Shown one piece after another: positions 35,855-44,946 of a stretch of DNA of 64,000 nt. The stretch is from Maribacter caenipelagi. GTDB taxonomy: Bacteria > Bacteroidota > Bacteroidia > Flavobacteriales > Flavobacteriaceae. The notes under the pieces were generated by a model that was given only the letters and a program-made list of their open reading frames with translations, searched no databases and was not told where the DNA came from. Both the position numbers and the translations under genes were made by a program. Location: positions 62,001 to 126,000 of the forward strand of contig NZ_SNZW01000001.1 of assembly GCF_004364175.1 (NCBI RefSeq), written 5' to 3'. The first letter of the stretch is position 1. Each line of letters starts with the position of its first letter.

Positions 35855-37591
35855 ATGGAAGGATTAGATTGGATTATTCTTGCCGGCACACTTCTTTTTA
35901 TAGTAATATACGGAGTTTGGAAAACCAAAGGAAGTAAGAACGTCGATGACTACGTTCGTGGCGGCAATGAATCTAAATGGTGGACAATAGGTCTATCTGT
36001 AATGGCCACTCAAGCTAGTGCTATTACCTTTTTATCTACTCCGGGTCAAGCCTTTCATGACGGTATGGGCTTTGTTCAGTTCTATTTTGGACTACCCTTG
36101 GCAATGATTATCATTTGTATGGTATTTGTTCCGCTATACCATAAGATGAAGGTATACACCGCCTATGAATTTTTAGAAGGTCGTTTTGATCTTAAAACAC
36201 GTTCTTTAGCTGCAGTGCTATTTTTAATACAAAGAGGTCTAGCGGCAGGTATAACCATTTTCGCCCCTTCTATTATTTTATCGGCAGTACTTGGTTGGGA
36301 TCTGCGAACATTAAATATTATTCTTGGTACCCTCGTAATTATATATACCGTATCCGGTGGAACAAAAGCTGTCAGTGTTACCCAAAAACAACAGATGTTT
36401 ATTATCATGACAGGCATGTTCATCACCTTCTTTTTTATATTAGGCTACTTACCTTCCGATATTACCTTTAGCAAAGCAATGAAAATAGCTGGTGCCAGTA
36501 ATAAATTAGAAATATTAAATTTTGACTTAGATACTTCTAGCAGATATACATTTTGGAGTGGTATAACAGGCGGGCTTTTCTTGTTTCTAGCCTATTTCGG
36601 TACAGATCAAAGTCAGGTACAACGATATCTTTCTGGTAAATCTGTAAGAGAAAGTCAACTGGGTCTTATTTTTAATGCAGTTCTTAAAATACCCATGCAG
36701 TTCTTTATTCTTTTAGTTGGTGTTATGGTATTTGTTTTTTATCAATACAATCCATCACCATTAAACTTTAATCCGTCTGCAACTCAGGCTGTGATGGAGT
36801 CAACTTATGCCGAAGATTACAAGCTACTTCAAGAAGGACAAATAGCATTAGAAGCAGAAAAAAGAATTGCTCAAAATAAGTTTTCAGCGGCTTTAGAGAT
36901 AAAAGAATATACAGCTGTTGAAGAGGCAAAAAAACAAATTATACGCATTAATCAGAAAGATAGCACCAACCGAATAGCTGCAAAGGCATTAATTAGTCAA
37001 GCAAATGATGTTGTAGAAACCAATGATAAAGATTATGTCTTTATCCATTTCATACTAAATAATCTACCCACAGGTTTAGTAGGGCTATTACTAGCTGTAA
37101 TTTTATCTGCGGCAATGTCATCAACAGCTTCAGAGTTAAATGCGCTAGGTACAATTACCGCTTTAGATTTATATAAGCGTAATAGAAAAACTGAAAATCT
37201 TTCAGAAAAGCATTATGTAAAAGCTTCTAAATTCTTCACTTTAATTTGGGGTATTATAGCCATACTAATTGCCTGCGTTGCGAACCTATTTGATAACTTA
37301 ATACAACTGGTAAATATCATTGGCAGTATTTTCTATGGTAATGTACTGGGTATATTTTTGATTGCATTTTTCTTTAAGTTCATAAAAGGAAATGCCGTTT
37401 TCTTTGCAGCAGTAGTTACACAGATTATTATTTGTATTATCTATTATTATCTGATTCATATTTACCCTTCTGGTCAAGAAAAATTAGGTTATCTATGGCT
37501 TAACTTTTTCGGTGCGGCATTAGTTATTATAATATCATTTATATTTGAAGCTTTTGACCGAATGCTGAAAAAGCCCTTACCTAGAAGCTAA
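35855..37591 (+). CDS. sodium:solute symporter (SSS family)
   Basis: The 578-residue transporter has about 13-15 membrane helices and SSS features: VMATQASAITFLSTPGQAFHDGMGF near the start (the Na+-binding unwound helix), GGTKAVSVTQKQQMFIIM, FGTDQSQVQRYLSGKS and LLAVILSAAMSSTASELNAL. A long charged cytoplasmic loop (about residues 315-375) is inserted before the later helices. The substrate is unknown; the linked PIG-L deacetylase and galactokinase hint at a sugar or sugar derivative. Confidence 0.92.
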   Translation: MEGLDWIILAGTLLFIVIYGVWKTKGSKNVDDYVRGGNESKWWTIGLSVMATQASAITFLSTPGQAFHDGMGFVQFYFGLPLAMIIICMVFVPLYHKMKVYTAYEFLEGRFDLKTRSLAAVLFLIQRGLAAGITIFAPSIILSAVLGWDLRTLNIILGTLVIIYTVSGGTKAVSVTQKQQMFIIMTGMFITFFFILGYLPSDITFSKAMKIAGASNKLEILNFDLDTSSRYTFWSGITGGLFLFLAYFGTDQSQVQRYLSGKSVRESQLGLIFNAVLKIPMQFFILLVGVMVFVFYQYNPSPLNFNPSATQAVMESTYAEDYKLLQEGQIALEAEKRIAQNKFSAALEIKEYTAVEEAKKQIIRINQKDSTNRIAAKALISQANDVVETNDKDYVFIHFILNNLPTGLVGLLLAVILSAAMSSTASELNALGTITALDLYKRNRKTENLSEKHYVKASKFFTLIWGIIAILIACVANLFDNLIQLVNIIGSIFYGNVLGIFLIAFFFKFIKGNAVFFAAVVTQIIICIIYYYLIHIYPSGQEKLGYLWLNFFGAALVIIISFIFEAFDRMLKKPLPRS

Positions 37592-37617
37592 GAACAATAG
37601 ATTTTATAAAAATATTA

Positions 37618-38775
37618 ATGGTACACAAACAAGTTGCGTCATATTTTATTGAAAAATATAATAAACAGCCTACATTAATAAAAGCTCCGGGACGAATTAA
37701 TATAATTGGTGAACATACTGATTATAATGAAGGTTTGGTATTACCTGCCTCTATAGAAAAAGGGATTTATTTTGCTGTTTTGGGCAATGACCAAAATAAT
37801 ATTCAAATTGAAACTTTTTTAACCCAACCAGAAAAAATTGTATTTCAACTAAACGGCGAACATCAAAAATTTGAATCTTTTTGGGGCAACTATTTTAAGG
37901 CTATTATTGAAGTCCTAATCAAAAAAAACTATCCCTTAAAAGGAATGAATTGTGTTTTTGGAGGTGATATACCTATCGGGTCAGGACTATCATCTTCTGC
38001 CGCATTGTGCTGCGGTTTTATTTACGCCCTAACTAAAGTATCTGGAAAAGAGATTTCAAGAGAAGAAATTGCTTTAATCGCACAAGAAGCAGAACACAAA
38101 ATCGGACTTAACTGCGGATTAATGGATCAATATGCAGTACTCTTTGGAAAAAAGGGAAATGCATTTTTTTTAGACTGTAAAGATTTAAGTCATAACTACA
38201 TTCCCATTAATCTAGAAGGTTATAGTTGGGTATTGGTAAATTCAAATATAAAACACAATTTAGCAGTTGATTCTGAATACAATAAACGTCGGGTATCCTG
38301 CGAAAATATTGTGAAAGAAGTTAAGAAAAAAAGACCAGAAATTACTTCGTTACGCGATGTTACATTAGAAGATTTAGAACAGGTTACAGATGTTGCCAAT
38401 GCTATCGATATTAAGCGTGCAAATTATATTATCGAAGAAAATAATCGTGTTCGTAAAATGATAAAGGTTTTATCTGCTGGCGATGCCAATGCCGTTGGCA
38501 ATGTACTCAAAGAAGGCCATTGGGCCATGTCATCACAATATGAAATAACCACAAGCGAATTAGATACTTTGGTTAAAATTGGCGAAAGCTTAGACGGTGT
38601 GCTTGGTTCTAGAATGATGGGTGGTGGCTTTGGTGGTTGCACGATTAATTTAATGAAGACAGAAAAATTAGATACAAGTATAAAATCTTTGCTAGAACAG
38701 TACAAAGAACAAACTGGTATCGATGCTGAATACTATCATTTGGCTATCGATGATGGTGTAAAAGTATTTGAATAA
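37618..38775 (+). CDS. galK: galactokinase
   Basis: The 385-residue GHMP kinase has the galactokinase signature APGRINIIGEHTDYNEGLV near residues 24-42, the ATP loop GGDIPIGSGLSSSAAL and the C-terminal MGGGFGGCTINL. It phosphorylates galactose to galactose-1-phosphate in the Leloir pathway. It begins 26 bp after the symporter gene and is followed by a strong terminator, so it is probably the last gene of that operon. galT and galE are not in the window. Confidence 0.95.
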   Translation: MVHKQVASYFIEKYNKQPTLIKAPGRINIIGEHTDYNEGLVLPASIEKGIYFAVLGNDQNNIQIETFLTQPEKIVFQLNGEHQKFESFWGNYFKAIIEVLIKKNYPLKGMNCVFGGDIPIGSGLSSSAALCCGFIYALTKVSGKEISREEIALIAQEAEHKIGLNCGLMDQYAVLFGKKGNAFFLDCKDLSHNYIPINLEGYSWVLVNSNIKHNLAVDSEYNKRRVSCENIVKEVKKKRPEITSLRDVTLEDLEQVTDVANAIDIKRANYIIEENNRVRKMIKVLSAGDANAVGNVLKEGHWAMSSQYEITTSELDTLVKIGESLDGVLGSRMMGGGFGGCTINLMKTEKLDTSIKSLLEQYKEQTGIDAEYYHLAIDDGVKVFE

Positions 38776-38795
38776 GATTTTAAATATTTTCTATA

Positions 38796-38827
38796 AAAAA
38801 GTCCGTGTTTTACTACACGGACTTTTT
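38796..38827 (+). terminator. Rho-independent terminator after galK
   Basis: A 13-bp stem (AAAAAGTCCGTGT with ACACGGACTTTTT, 6-nt loop) lies 20 bp after galK. A-rich and T-rich arms let it work for the convergent DUF2911 gene too. Confidence 0.9.
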
Positions 38828-38847
38828 AAGTTTTATATAGATTCTAA

Positions 38848-39693
38848 TTATTTAGAACTCCATTCTTTAATAGACTCGTTGTTCATTTTAATGTAATCAT
38901 TATTACCAGCTGCAGTAGCACCTGCCAATGATTTTTTAGCAGCTTCTATAGCTCCTTTCTTGTCACCTGCTTTTGCTAAGATCAAAGATTGTTGTCTTAG
39001 TTGCCAAAATGCTGGTTTTTCTGTCATAGACATTGCTTTGTCCATCCACTCTTTTGCTTTATTAATATCTTTTCCTTCACTAGAATAGTATACTGCTGCA
39101 GCATAGTAATCACCAGCAGTTGGTCCGTTTAAAGCTTTGTCAATACTACTCATTACAACAGCATCAGTACCTACAGTAAAAGGGATGGCTACATAAGTGT
39201 TCTCCCACATTATACCAATATTAGCTCCGCTACTAGTAACATCATCAATTGAAATTGTAAAAGTTTCAATTGGCATTTCAATCGGATAAACAGGCACAGT
39301 CAATTGAGCAGCAACTTTACTTTCTTCCCAATTACTTGGAGTACCACCACCAACAGTATCAGTGTAGATAAAAACTTCCCAATTAGAAGCACCCGGCTTA
39401 GTAAAAATAGAATATGTGCCTGCTTTAACTTCTTTACCACTAATAGTTACGTCAGAGCCAAAAGTTACTAACGTGTATCCGTTCGCTCCTGTTCTCCATA
39501 ATTTATCAAAAGGTACTAGGTTACCAAATACTTTTCTACCTCTCATAGAAGGTCTAGAATAGTCAATGCTCACTTCTGTTAAACCAACAGTCTGCATTAG
39601 TTTAGCTGCCGGACTTGGTGCTGGTGTATTTATTTGTGCCTCAACAGTTAAGGAAGCAACAATTGCCAATAAAAATAGTACTACTTTGTTCAT
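38848..39693 (-). CDS. exported DUF2911 protein
   Basis: The 281-residue protein has a signal peptide (cleavage near TVEAQ). The DUF2911 beta-domain (about residues 25-180) shows SIDYSRPSMRGRKVFG, LWRTGANGYTLVTFG and KAGTYSIFTKPG. A short helical TPR-like tail follows (about 190-280). Proteins of this family are abundant in Bacteroidota, but their role is unknown to me. It is monocistronic with its own promoter. Confidence 0.88.
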   Translation of the reverse strand: MNKVVLFLLAIVASLTVEAQINTPAPSPAAKLMQTVGLTEVSIDYSRPSMRGRKVFGNLVPFDKLWRTGANGYTLVTFGSDVTISGKEVKAGTYSIFTKPGASNWEVFIYTDTVGGGTPSNWEESKVAAQLTVPVYPIEMPIETFTISIDDVTSSGANIGIMWENTYVAIPFTVGTDAVVMSSIDKALNGPTAGDYYAAAVYYSSEGKDINKAKEWMDKAMSMTEKPAFWQLRQQSLILAKAGDKKGAIEAAKKSLAGATAAGNNDYIKMNNESIKEWSSK

Positions 39694-39721
39694 AATAATT
39701 TTGCTAATTAGTTATTTATAG

Positions 39722-39729
39722 CAAAACTA
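39722..39729 (-). promoter_or_regulatory. -7 promoter element (TAGTTTTG)
   Basis: On the minus strand TAGTTTTG lies 28 nt before the DUF2911 ATG at 39693. A TTTG box is present but 27 bp away, longer than usual. Confidence 0.4.
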
Positions 39730-39782
39730 CTTATAAAGGGCAGGTTGAAATGTTAACAAATTCTTAAATACGAAACATGCTA

Positions 39783-40964
39783 TTAATAAACGGCAAAAGA
39801 AGTAGCAATTACACCATCTTCTAAATACAAAGCTAAATAATATATAGAGGATTCTAAATGGTGAGAGATGAAGCCCTTTTTACTTATTTCACCTGATTTT
39901 TGCCATACTTCCTTGCCAGACAAATCATAAATAGCCTGTCCGAAAACAGTTTTGTCGGTGGCGATAGAATAGTAATAGAGACTTGAAGAATTATCTCTAT
40001 AGATAATCAATTTATCCTCATCACCAGAATTCTCAGGAACTTCGGGTATTGTCGGGTTTTCAGGTTCCTCTGGGTTTTCTGGTTCTTCTATCTCAACATC
40101 CGGAATCTGAAAAGAAAATATCCGTGAAGGAGATTCAATGGTAGGAGTTTGTCTAGAATAATATTCCGATGAAAAGAAATAACTACTAGAACTAGTTTGC
40201 GTTAATCCTTCCGATTGAATAAAATTAAGGCCTAAAGATTGTTGTGCGTATCCTTCAAAAACAGCATTAAAATTTAAATTTTCCACTACACCTAAAAACG
40301 GACTCAATATGGAAGAATACCCAATTACGACTAATTTGTTTAATTCAGTATCATAAGTTGCATCGGTGATCAAACCTACATTCTCAATAGTTCCAATGCT
40401 ATTTGCAACATAGGTTCCTGGCAATTTAGAAAATTCATAAGCAACAGAACCAAGAGATTGCCATTGCTTGGTCAATACCACTATACGATCATCGACAACA
40501 AAAAAAGCTTCTGCATCCCAATCACTATTTCCATTATTCTCTAACATTTGCTGATTTTCGTAAGAAAAGTTTATAGTGGTTGCAGTTACATTATCAGAAT
40601 TCAGATACTCTTCTTTTAAAATTCTATGAACAGCCAAATCGGTTCTTGTACCCACGTTATTTCCAAAATCGCCAACATAGATATATTCATCATCTTGAGA
40701 AATCGCTTCCCAATCAACATTAGAAATATTGGTAACAGTCACTCTTCGCTGTATCGAAAGGGTCAATGTATCTAACTCATAAAGCACAGCTTCATTACCA
40801 GAATCATTATGGGTAATTAAATTACCGTTGAAAAATATTAGCCCAGATGTCTCAAAAACATCATTAGGCAACTCACCAACAACTTGCACATTTTCTTGTG
40901 CAGTTAAAGTAGCAGTACAAATGCATAAAATAATTAGACTGAACTGTCGAACAAATAATTTCAT
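39783..40964 (-). CDS. secreted beta-propeller-like protein with T9SS C-terminal sorting domain
   Basis: The 393-residue protein has a signal peptide (ending near TLTAQ) and an N-terminal domain of repeated beta segments (SNVDWEAISQDDEYIYVGD, DWDAEAFFVVDDRIVVL). A linker follows, rich in Pro-Glu-Asn repeats (IEEPENPEEPENPTIPEVPEN, about residues 295-315). The C-terminal domain of about 80 residues (TDKTVFGQAIYDLSGKEVW) is type IX sorting-like. It is therefore likely carried across the outer membrane by T9SS. The function of the N-terminal domain is unknown. Confidence 0.8.
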   Translation of the reverse strand: MKLFVRQFSLIILCICTATLTAQENVQVVGELPNDVFETSGLIFFNGNLITHNDSGNEAVLYELDTLTLSIQRRVTVTNISNVDWEAISQDDEYIYVGDFGNNVGTRTDLAVHRILKEEYLNSDNVTATTINFSYENQQMLENNGNSDWDAEAFFVVDDRIVVLTKQWQSLGSVAYEFSKLPGTYVANSIGTIENVGLITDATYDTELNKLVVIGYSSILSPFLGVVENLNFNAVFEGYAQQSLGLNFIQSEGLTQTSSSSYFFSSEYYSRQTPTIESPSRIFSFQIPDVEIEEPENPEEPENPTIPEVPENSGDEDKLIIYRDNSSSLYYYSIATDKTVFGQAIYDLSGKEVWQKSGEISKKGFISHHLESSIYYLALYLEDGVIATSFAVY

Positions 40965-41080
40965 TATTGCAAAATAAGCTAGAAAAATGTTAATTACCTG
41001 TATTTAAGCGACCTAAAATCAATTTAATCGATAAAGTCAATTTTTAAAGGTATAACAAAGCATTTTTAATATTGTTTAAC

Positions 41081-41088
41081 TATTTTTG
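41081..41088 (+). promoter_or_regulatory. -7 promoter element (TATTTTTG)
   Basis: TATTTTTG precedes ATG 41137 by 48 nt. Its TTG (41086) is the first codon of a longer frame, which is therefore not credible. Confidence 0.4.
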
Positions 41089-41136
41089 ATTATTGTTAGA
41101 CATTTAAATAGTTTATCTTTTATTAAAAGTGCATGT

Positions 41137-41634
41137 ATGAAATTATATCAATTACATTCAAAACAAGCCCTACCTATTAGCAAAAAACAAGCGTGGGAGT
41201 TTTTATCAGATCCAGCCAACCTAAAAGTTATTACCCCTGAACATATGGGCTTCAATATTTTATCTGGAGCAGATAGAGAAATGTTTCCTGGGCAGATTAT
41301 TCAGTATAAAGTATCTCCATTCCCCGGTTATACTACAAAGTGGGTAACTGAAATAACCCACGTAGATAAAGGCAATTATTTCGTCGATGAGCAAAGGTTC
41401 GGACCATACGCACTTTGGCACCACAAGCACTTTATAAAAGAAATTGACGAGGGTGTTATTATGGAAGATATTATAGATTATAAAATTCCCTTAGGAATTT
41501 TAGGTCAGTTAGCACATCCTATTATCGTAAAAAAACAGTTGATGGAAATATTTAAGTTCAGAGAAGACAAATTGAAAGAGCTTTTCGGTACAGTAGATTC
41601 CATCCCTAATGAACTTCAACTAAAATCTTTTTAA
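41137..41634 (+). CDS. SRPBCC ligand-binding family protein
   Basis: From ATG 41137 the protein has 165 residues and a START-like fold: SKQAWEFLSDPANLKVITPEHMGF at the N-terminus, PGYTTKWVTEITHV in the middle and FVDEQRFGPYALWHHKHF. Family members bind hydrophobic ligands, but no ligand is known here. The stop is followed directly by the next ATG (no spacing), and that gene in turn abuts the photolyase. The three genes form a coupled operon, so a role in light or DNA-damage response is plausible. Confidence 0.85.
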   Translation: MKLYQLHSKQALPISKKQAWEFLSDPANLKVITPEHMGFNILSGADREMFPGQIIQYKVSPFPGYTTKWVTEITHVDKGNYFVDEQRFGPYALWHHKHFIKEIDEGVIMEDIIDYKIPLGILGQLAHPIIVKKQLMEIFKFREDKLKELFGTVDSIPNELQLKSF

Positions 41635-42324
41635 ATGAAAAATATATTATTAATAGGTGGGTCTCATGGTATTGGGTTATCTATGGTAAAAGAATTACAA
41701 GAAACGCATAAATTATTTGTTGCATCGCGAACAGATGAAGCCTTACAACATGAAAATATAACTCATATCGAATTCGATGTTACTAAAGACGAACTTGATG
41801 TTTCTCAACTACCCGAAAAACTTGACGGATTTGTATATTGCCCAGGCAGTATAAATCTAAAGCCATTTAAAATGATGTCATTAGAAACCATTAAAGATGA
41901 CATGGAACTAAATTTCTTTGCTATGCTAAAAATCGTTAAAGGAATAATTTCATTAATGAACGAAGGGGCAAGCATGGTCTTTTTTAGTACTATTGCAGTA
42001 GGTACAGGTATGCCGTTTCATACTAGTGTAGCTGCTGCTAAAGGAGCTATTGAGGGTTTTGCAAAATCTATGGCAGCAGAGTACGCACCTAAAATTCGAG
42101 TTAATGTTATAGCCCCTTCTTTGGTAGATACACCATTAGCAAAACGACTTTTAAACAATGATAAAAAACGTGAAATGATGAGTGAACGTCATCCGTTAAA
42201 AAGAGTCGGTAATCCTGAAGATATTGCTAATGCAGCAGTGTTTCTTTTAAGTGATAAAAGTACTTGGATGACCGGACAGATTATAGGGGTAGATGGCGGA
42301 CTCTCAACTTTAAACATTAATTAA
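41635..42324 (+). CDS. short-chain dehydrogenase/reductase
   Basis: The 229-residue SDR has a nucleotide-binding turn (LLIGGSHGIGLSM), a catalytic Ser in VFFSTIAVGTG, and a C-terminal GVDGGLS typical of reductases. The usual active-site YxxxK is not visible: the corresponding stretch reads HTSVAAAKGAIEG, so Tyr is replaced while Lys remains. It may be catalytically altered. It sits between SRPBCC and photolyase genes without gaps. The substrate is unknown. Confidence 0.85.
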   Translation: MKNILLIGGSHGIGLSMVKELQETHKLFVASRTDEALQHENITHIEFDVTKDELDVSQLPEKLDGFVYCPGSINLKPFKMMSLETIKDDMELNFFAMLKIVKGIISLMNEGASMVFFSTIAVGTGMPFHTSVAAAKGAIEGFAKSMAAEYAPKIRVNVIAPSLVDTPLAKRLLNNDKKREMMSERHPLKRVGNPEDIANAAVFLLSDKSTWMTGQIIGVDGGLSTLNIN

Positions 42325-43635
42325 ATGTCTAAAAAAGTATCTATATTTTGGTTTAGAAGAGATTTAAGATTAGACGACAATATCGGATTTCTTGAAGCTT
42401 TAAAAGGCGACTACCAAGTACTACCTATTTTTATATTTGATAAAGAAATTCTTTCAAAATTACCGAAAGATGATGCAAGGCTTACATTCATACATGAGAC
42501 CCTGCAGAACATGCGAAATCAATTACAAAAAGAACACGATAGCTCGTTAGCTATGTATTTTGGCAAACCTATAGATATTTTAAAAAGTTTGACACAAGAA
42601 TATGAAGTAATGTCTGTATTCACCAATAGAGATTATGAGCCTTATGCAAAAGAAAGAGATGAAAAGATTGCAAGTTTCTTAAAGAAGAATTCTATTGAAT
42701 TTAGAACATTCAAAGATCAAGTTATTTTTGAAAAATCAGAGATTGTCAAGGGTGACGGAGATCCATATGTAGTTTATACACCTTACAAGAATAAATGGCA
42801 AGAGCAATTTGATGCCGATAAAGATTTAAAGATTCACTACACAAGTCAACATTTATCTAACCTGATTAAAAATTCACGATTACCAAATTTATCATTGAGC
42901 GATATTGGTTTTGAGAAATCTAAAATAATGGTTCCTGAATATGACGTTACCCCTACTCTAATTGATAATTATGAAGACATACGTAATTTTCCAGCAAAAG
43001 AGAATGGAACATCACACTTAGGTCCGCATTTACGATTTGGTACGGTATCGGTTCGTAAGATGATGAAAAAAGCAATCGCCGAAAATAATAAAGTTTTTTG
43101 GAGCGAATTGATATGGAGAGAATTTTTTATGACTATTCTATACCACTTTCCACATACCGTAGATAATGCTTTTAGAGCTAAATACGACCGTATAGAATGG
43201 CGAAATAATGAAGAGGAATTCGAAAAATGGAAAACTGGTACTACAGGATATCTTTTGGTTGATGCCGGCATGCGAGAACTAAATGAAACAGGTTACATGC
43301 ATAATCGTGTTAGAATGCTAGTAGCTAGTTTTTTATGTAAGCACCTTTTAATAGATTGGCGTTGGGGAGAAACCTATTTTGCTGAAAAGCTACTAGATTA
43401 TGAAATGAGTTCAAATGTTGGTAATTGGCAATGGGCAGCAGGCAGCGGTGTTGATGCTGCACCCTATTTTAGAATTTTTAACCCGATGACACAAGTCGAT
43501 AAGTTCGACAAGAACAAAGCATATATAAAAACCTGGATTAAAGAATTTGGCACCGACAAATACCCAGAAAAAATGGTTGACCATAAAATGGCTAGAGAAC
43601 GCTGTTTAACAACGTACAAAGAAGCTGTTAGCTAA
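42325..43635 (+). CDS. phr: cryptochrome/DNA photolyase family protein
   Basis: The 436-residue flavoprotein has an N-terminal antenna domain (IFWFRRDLRLDDN) and the FAD domain (about residues 190-430), with SHLGPHLRFGTVS, WSELIWREFF, NETGYMHNRVRMLVASFL and NVGNWQWAAGSGVDAAPYFRIF. These match class I CPD photolyases, which repair UV dimers with light. A (6-4) or cryptochrome role cannot be excluded by eye. The C-terminal YPEKMVDHKMARE is family-typical. The gene closes the SRPBCC-SDR operon. Confidence 0.93.
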   Translation: MSKKVSIFWFRRDLRLDDNIGFLEALKGDYQVLPIFIFDKEILSKLPKDDARLTFIHETLQNMRNQLQKEHDSSLAMYFGKPIDILKSLTQEYEVMSVFTNRDYEPYAKERDEKIASFLKKNSIEFRTFKDQVIFEKSEIVKGDGDPYVVYTPYKNKWQEQFDADKDLKIHYTSQHLSNLIKNSRLPNLSLSDIGFEKSKIMVPEYDVTPTLIDNYEDIRNFPAKENGTSHLGPHLRFGTVSVRKMMKKAIAENNKVFWSELIWREFFMTILYHFPHTVDNAFRAKYDRIEWRNNEEEFEKWKTGTTGYLLVDAGMRELNETGYMHNRVRMLVASFLCKHLLIDWRWGETYFAEKLLDYEMSSNVGNWQWAAGSGVDAAPYFRIFNPMTQVDKFDKNKAYIKTWIKEFGTDKYPEKMVDHKMARERCLTTYKEAVS

Positions 43636-43637
43636 AA

Positions 43638-44687
43638 CTATTTCGCCAATTGACGATTTAGTTCTTGTTGATTAACAACCCTTCTTTTTAGCATATTTAA
43701 ATAACGCAAAGCATCTTTATTTTCGTAGTCTGTATAGGCTTTAGAAGCATATTCTACTGCTTTGTTCAGGTTACCGTTAATTTCATTACTAATTGCCATA
43801 TTGTAATATGCTCTACCGGCAACTTTATTTTTTACATTATTTAAATCGGCATACCATAAATCTGCGGCACCATCCCAATCACCGGCTTTTGCGCGTCTAT
43901 CGGCAATTTCTAAATTATTGCTTCCTCTAATAAAATAATCTCTTGCTATACGTACTTTTTCAGGTCTGGTGAAAAGCGCATAGTTCGTGCCTAATTTAGA
44001 GCTAACACTAAGAACAGCTTCTTTTCTACCAACAACAGCCTCCAACCCCTTTACAGGATTAATTCCTTCACCCGAAGAAAATAGCCTGTCGTTAGAAACA
44101 TACTCATCAATAATTGTTCTAGTAGAAGGATCATAGATTCTCCATCCGTTTTTAATAACTGTATTAAGTTTTATTCTATGTCCTGGTACATTTGCATCAA
44201 TACCCAGATTATTAAGGATTTTAACCGTGGTCAATTCATAATCAACAGCAGTATCAGTGTCATAAAATTCTAATGAAAATAGAACGTCCACATCATTTTC
44301 TTTACATATTCTATCGACTATATCCCAAGAGATTTCTGAAGGAAAAACACTTAATCCCTTTTCTATATCCTTTTGATTATCAATAACTTTAACAGCATCA
44401 AATCGATTACTACGCTCTAATTCATATTTGAGTCCCGTAACGGCATATTGAGCGCCTTCCCTATCCAAATTAAGTCCCTCTAAAGATAAAATTTTATCAA
44501 TATTATCTACAACCTTGTTCTTTTCCGAAGCACTGCTTCTATTTACAATACCTATGTTAATTACATCTTTTGGTATCGGTACTATAGCAGGTTGGGTTAT
44601 ACCCATTGTCATTCTATTGGTAGAACTGCACGCCATTAATGAAAAAAATGCTGTGGTCAAGAGTACTTTATAGGCTAGATTTTTCAT
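43638..44687 (-). CDS. DUF6340-type lipoprotein with TPR tail
   Basis: The 349-residue protein has a lipobox (AFFSLMAC), followed by PKDVINIGIVNRSSASEKN and a mixed alpha/beta domain (about residues 35-250). A C-terminal TPR-like helical region follows (AYYNMAISNEINGNLNKAVEYASKAY). I know related sequences as DUF6340 in Bacteroidota, of unknown function. The name is recalled, not proven. It is convergent with the photolyase gene, with 2 bp between the stops. Confidence 0.8.
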   Translation of the reverse strand: MKNLAYKVLLTTAFFSLMACSSTNRMTMGITQPAIVPIPKDVINIGIVNRSSASEKNKVVDNIDKILSLEGLNLDREGAQYAVTGLKYELERSNRFDAVKVIDNQKDIEKGLSVFPSEISWDIVDRICKENDVDVLFSLEFYDTDTAVDYELTTVKILNNLGIDANVPGHRIKLNTVIKNGWRIYDPSTRTIIDEYVSNDRLFSSGEGINPVKGLEAVVGRKEAVLSVSSKLGTNYALFTRPEKVRIARDYFIRGSNNLEIADRRAKAGDWDGAADLWYADLNNVKNKVAGRAYYNMAISNEINGNLNKAVEYASKAYTDYENKDALRYLNMLKRRVVNQQELNRQLAK

Positions 44688-44946
44688 AATTCGTAATTTT
44701 TAAAACTTTGGAATTTGAGTAATAACGAAAAATGAGGCATTAAATTATATTATTTACAAGCGATTGTACTCATAATTTATGATTCCAAAAAATTAATTTA
44801 AAATGAGTTGAACTTCGGCATACTCAATTAGAGCAATCATCTACCGAGTTACATATTCTGTTATATTTTGGTATATTTACTAGGATTTCAATCTAAGAAT
44901 TCTTCCTCTTTTTAAAATTCGAGTTCTAACAACCAAAACGACTAAA

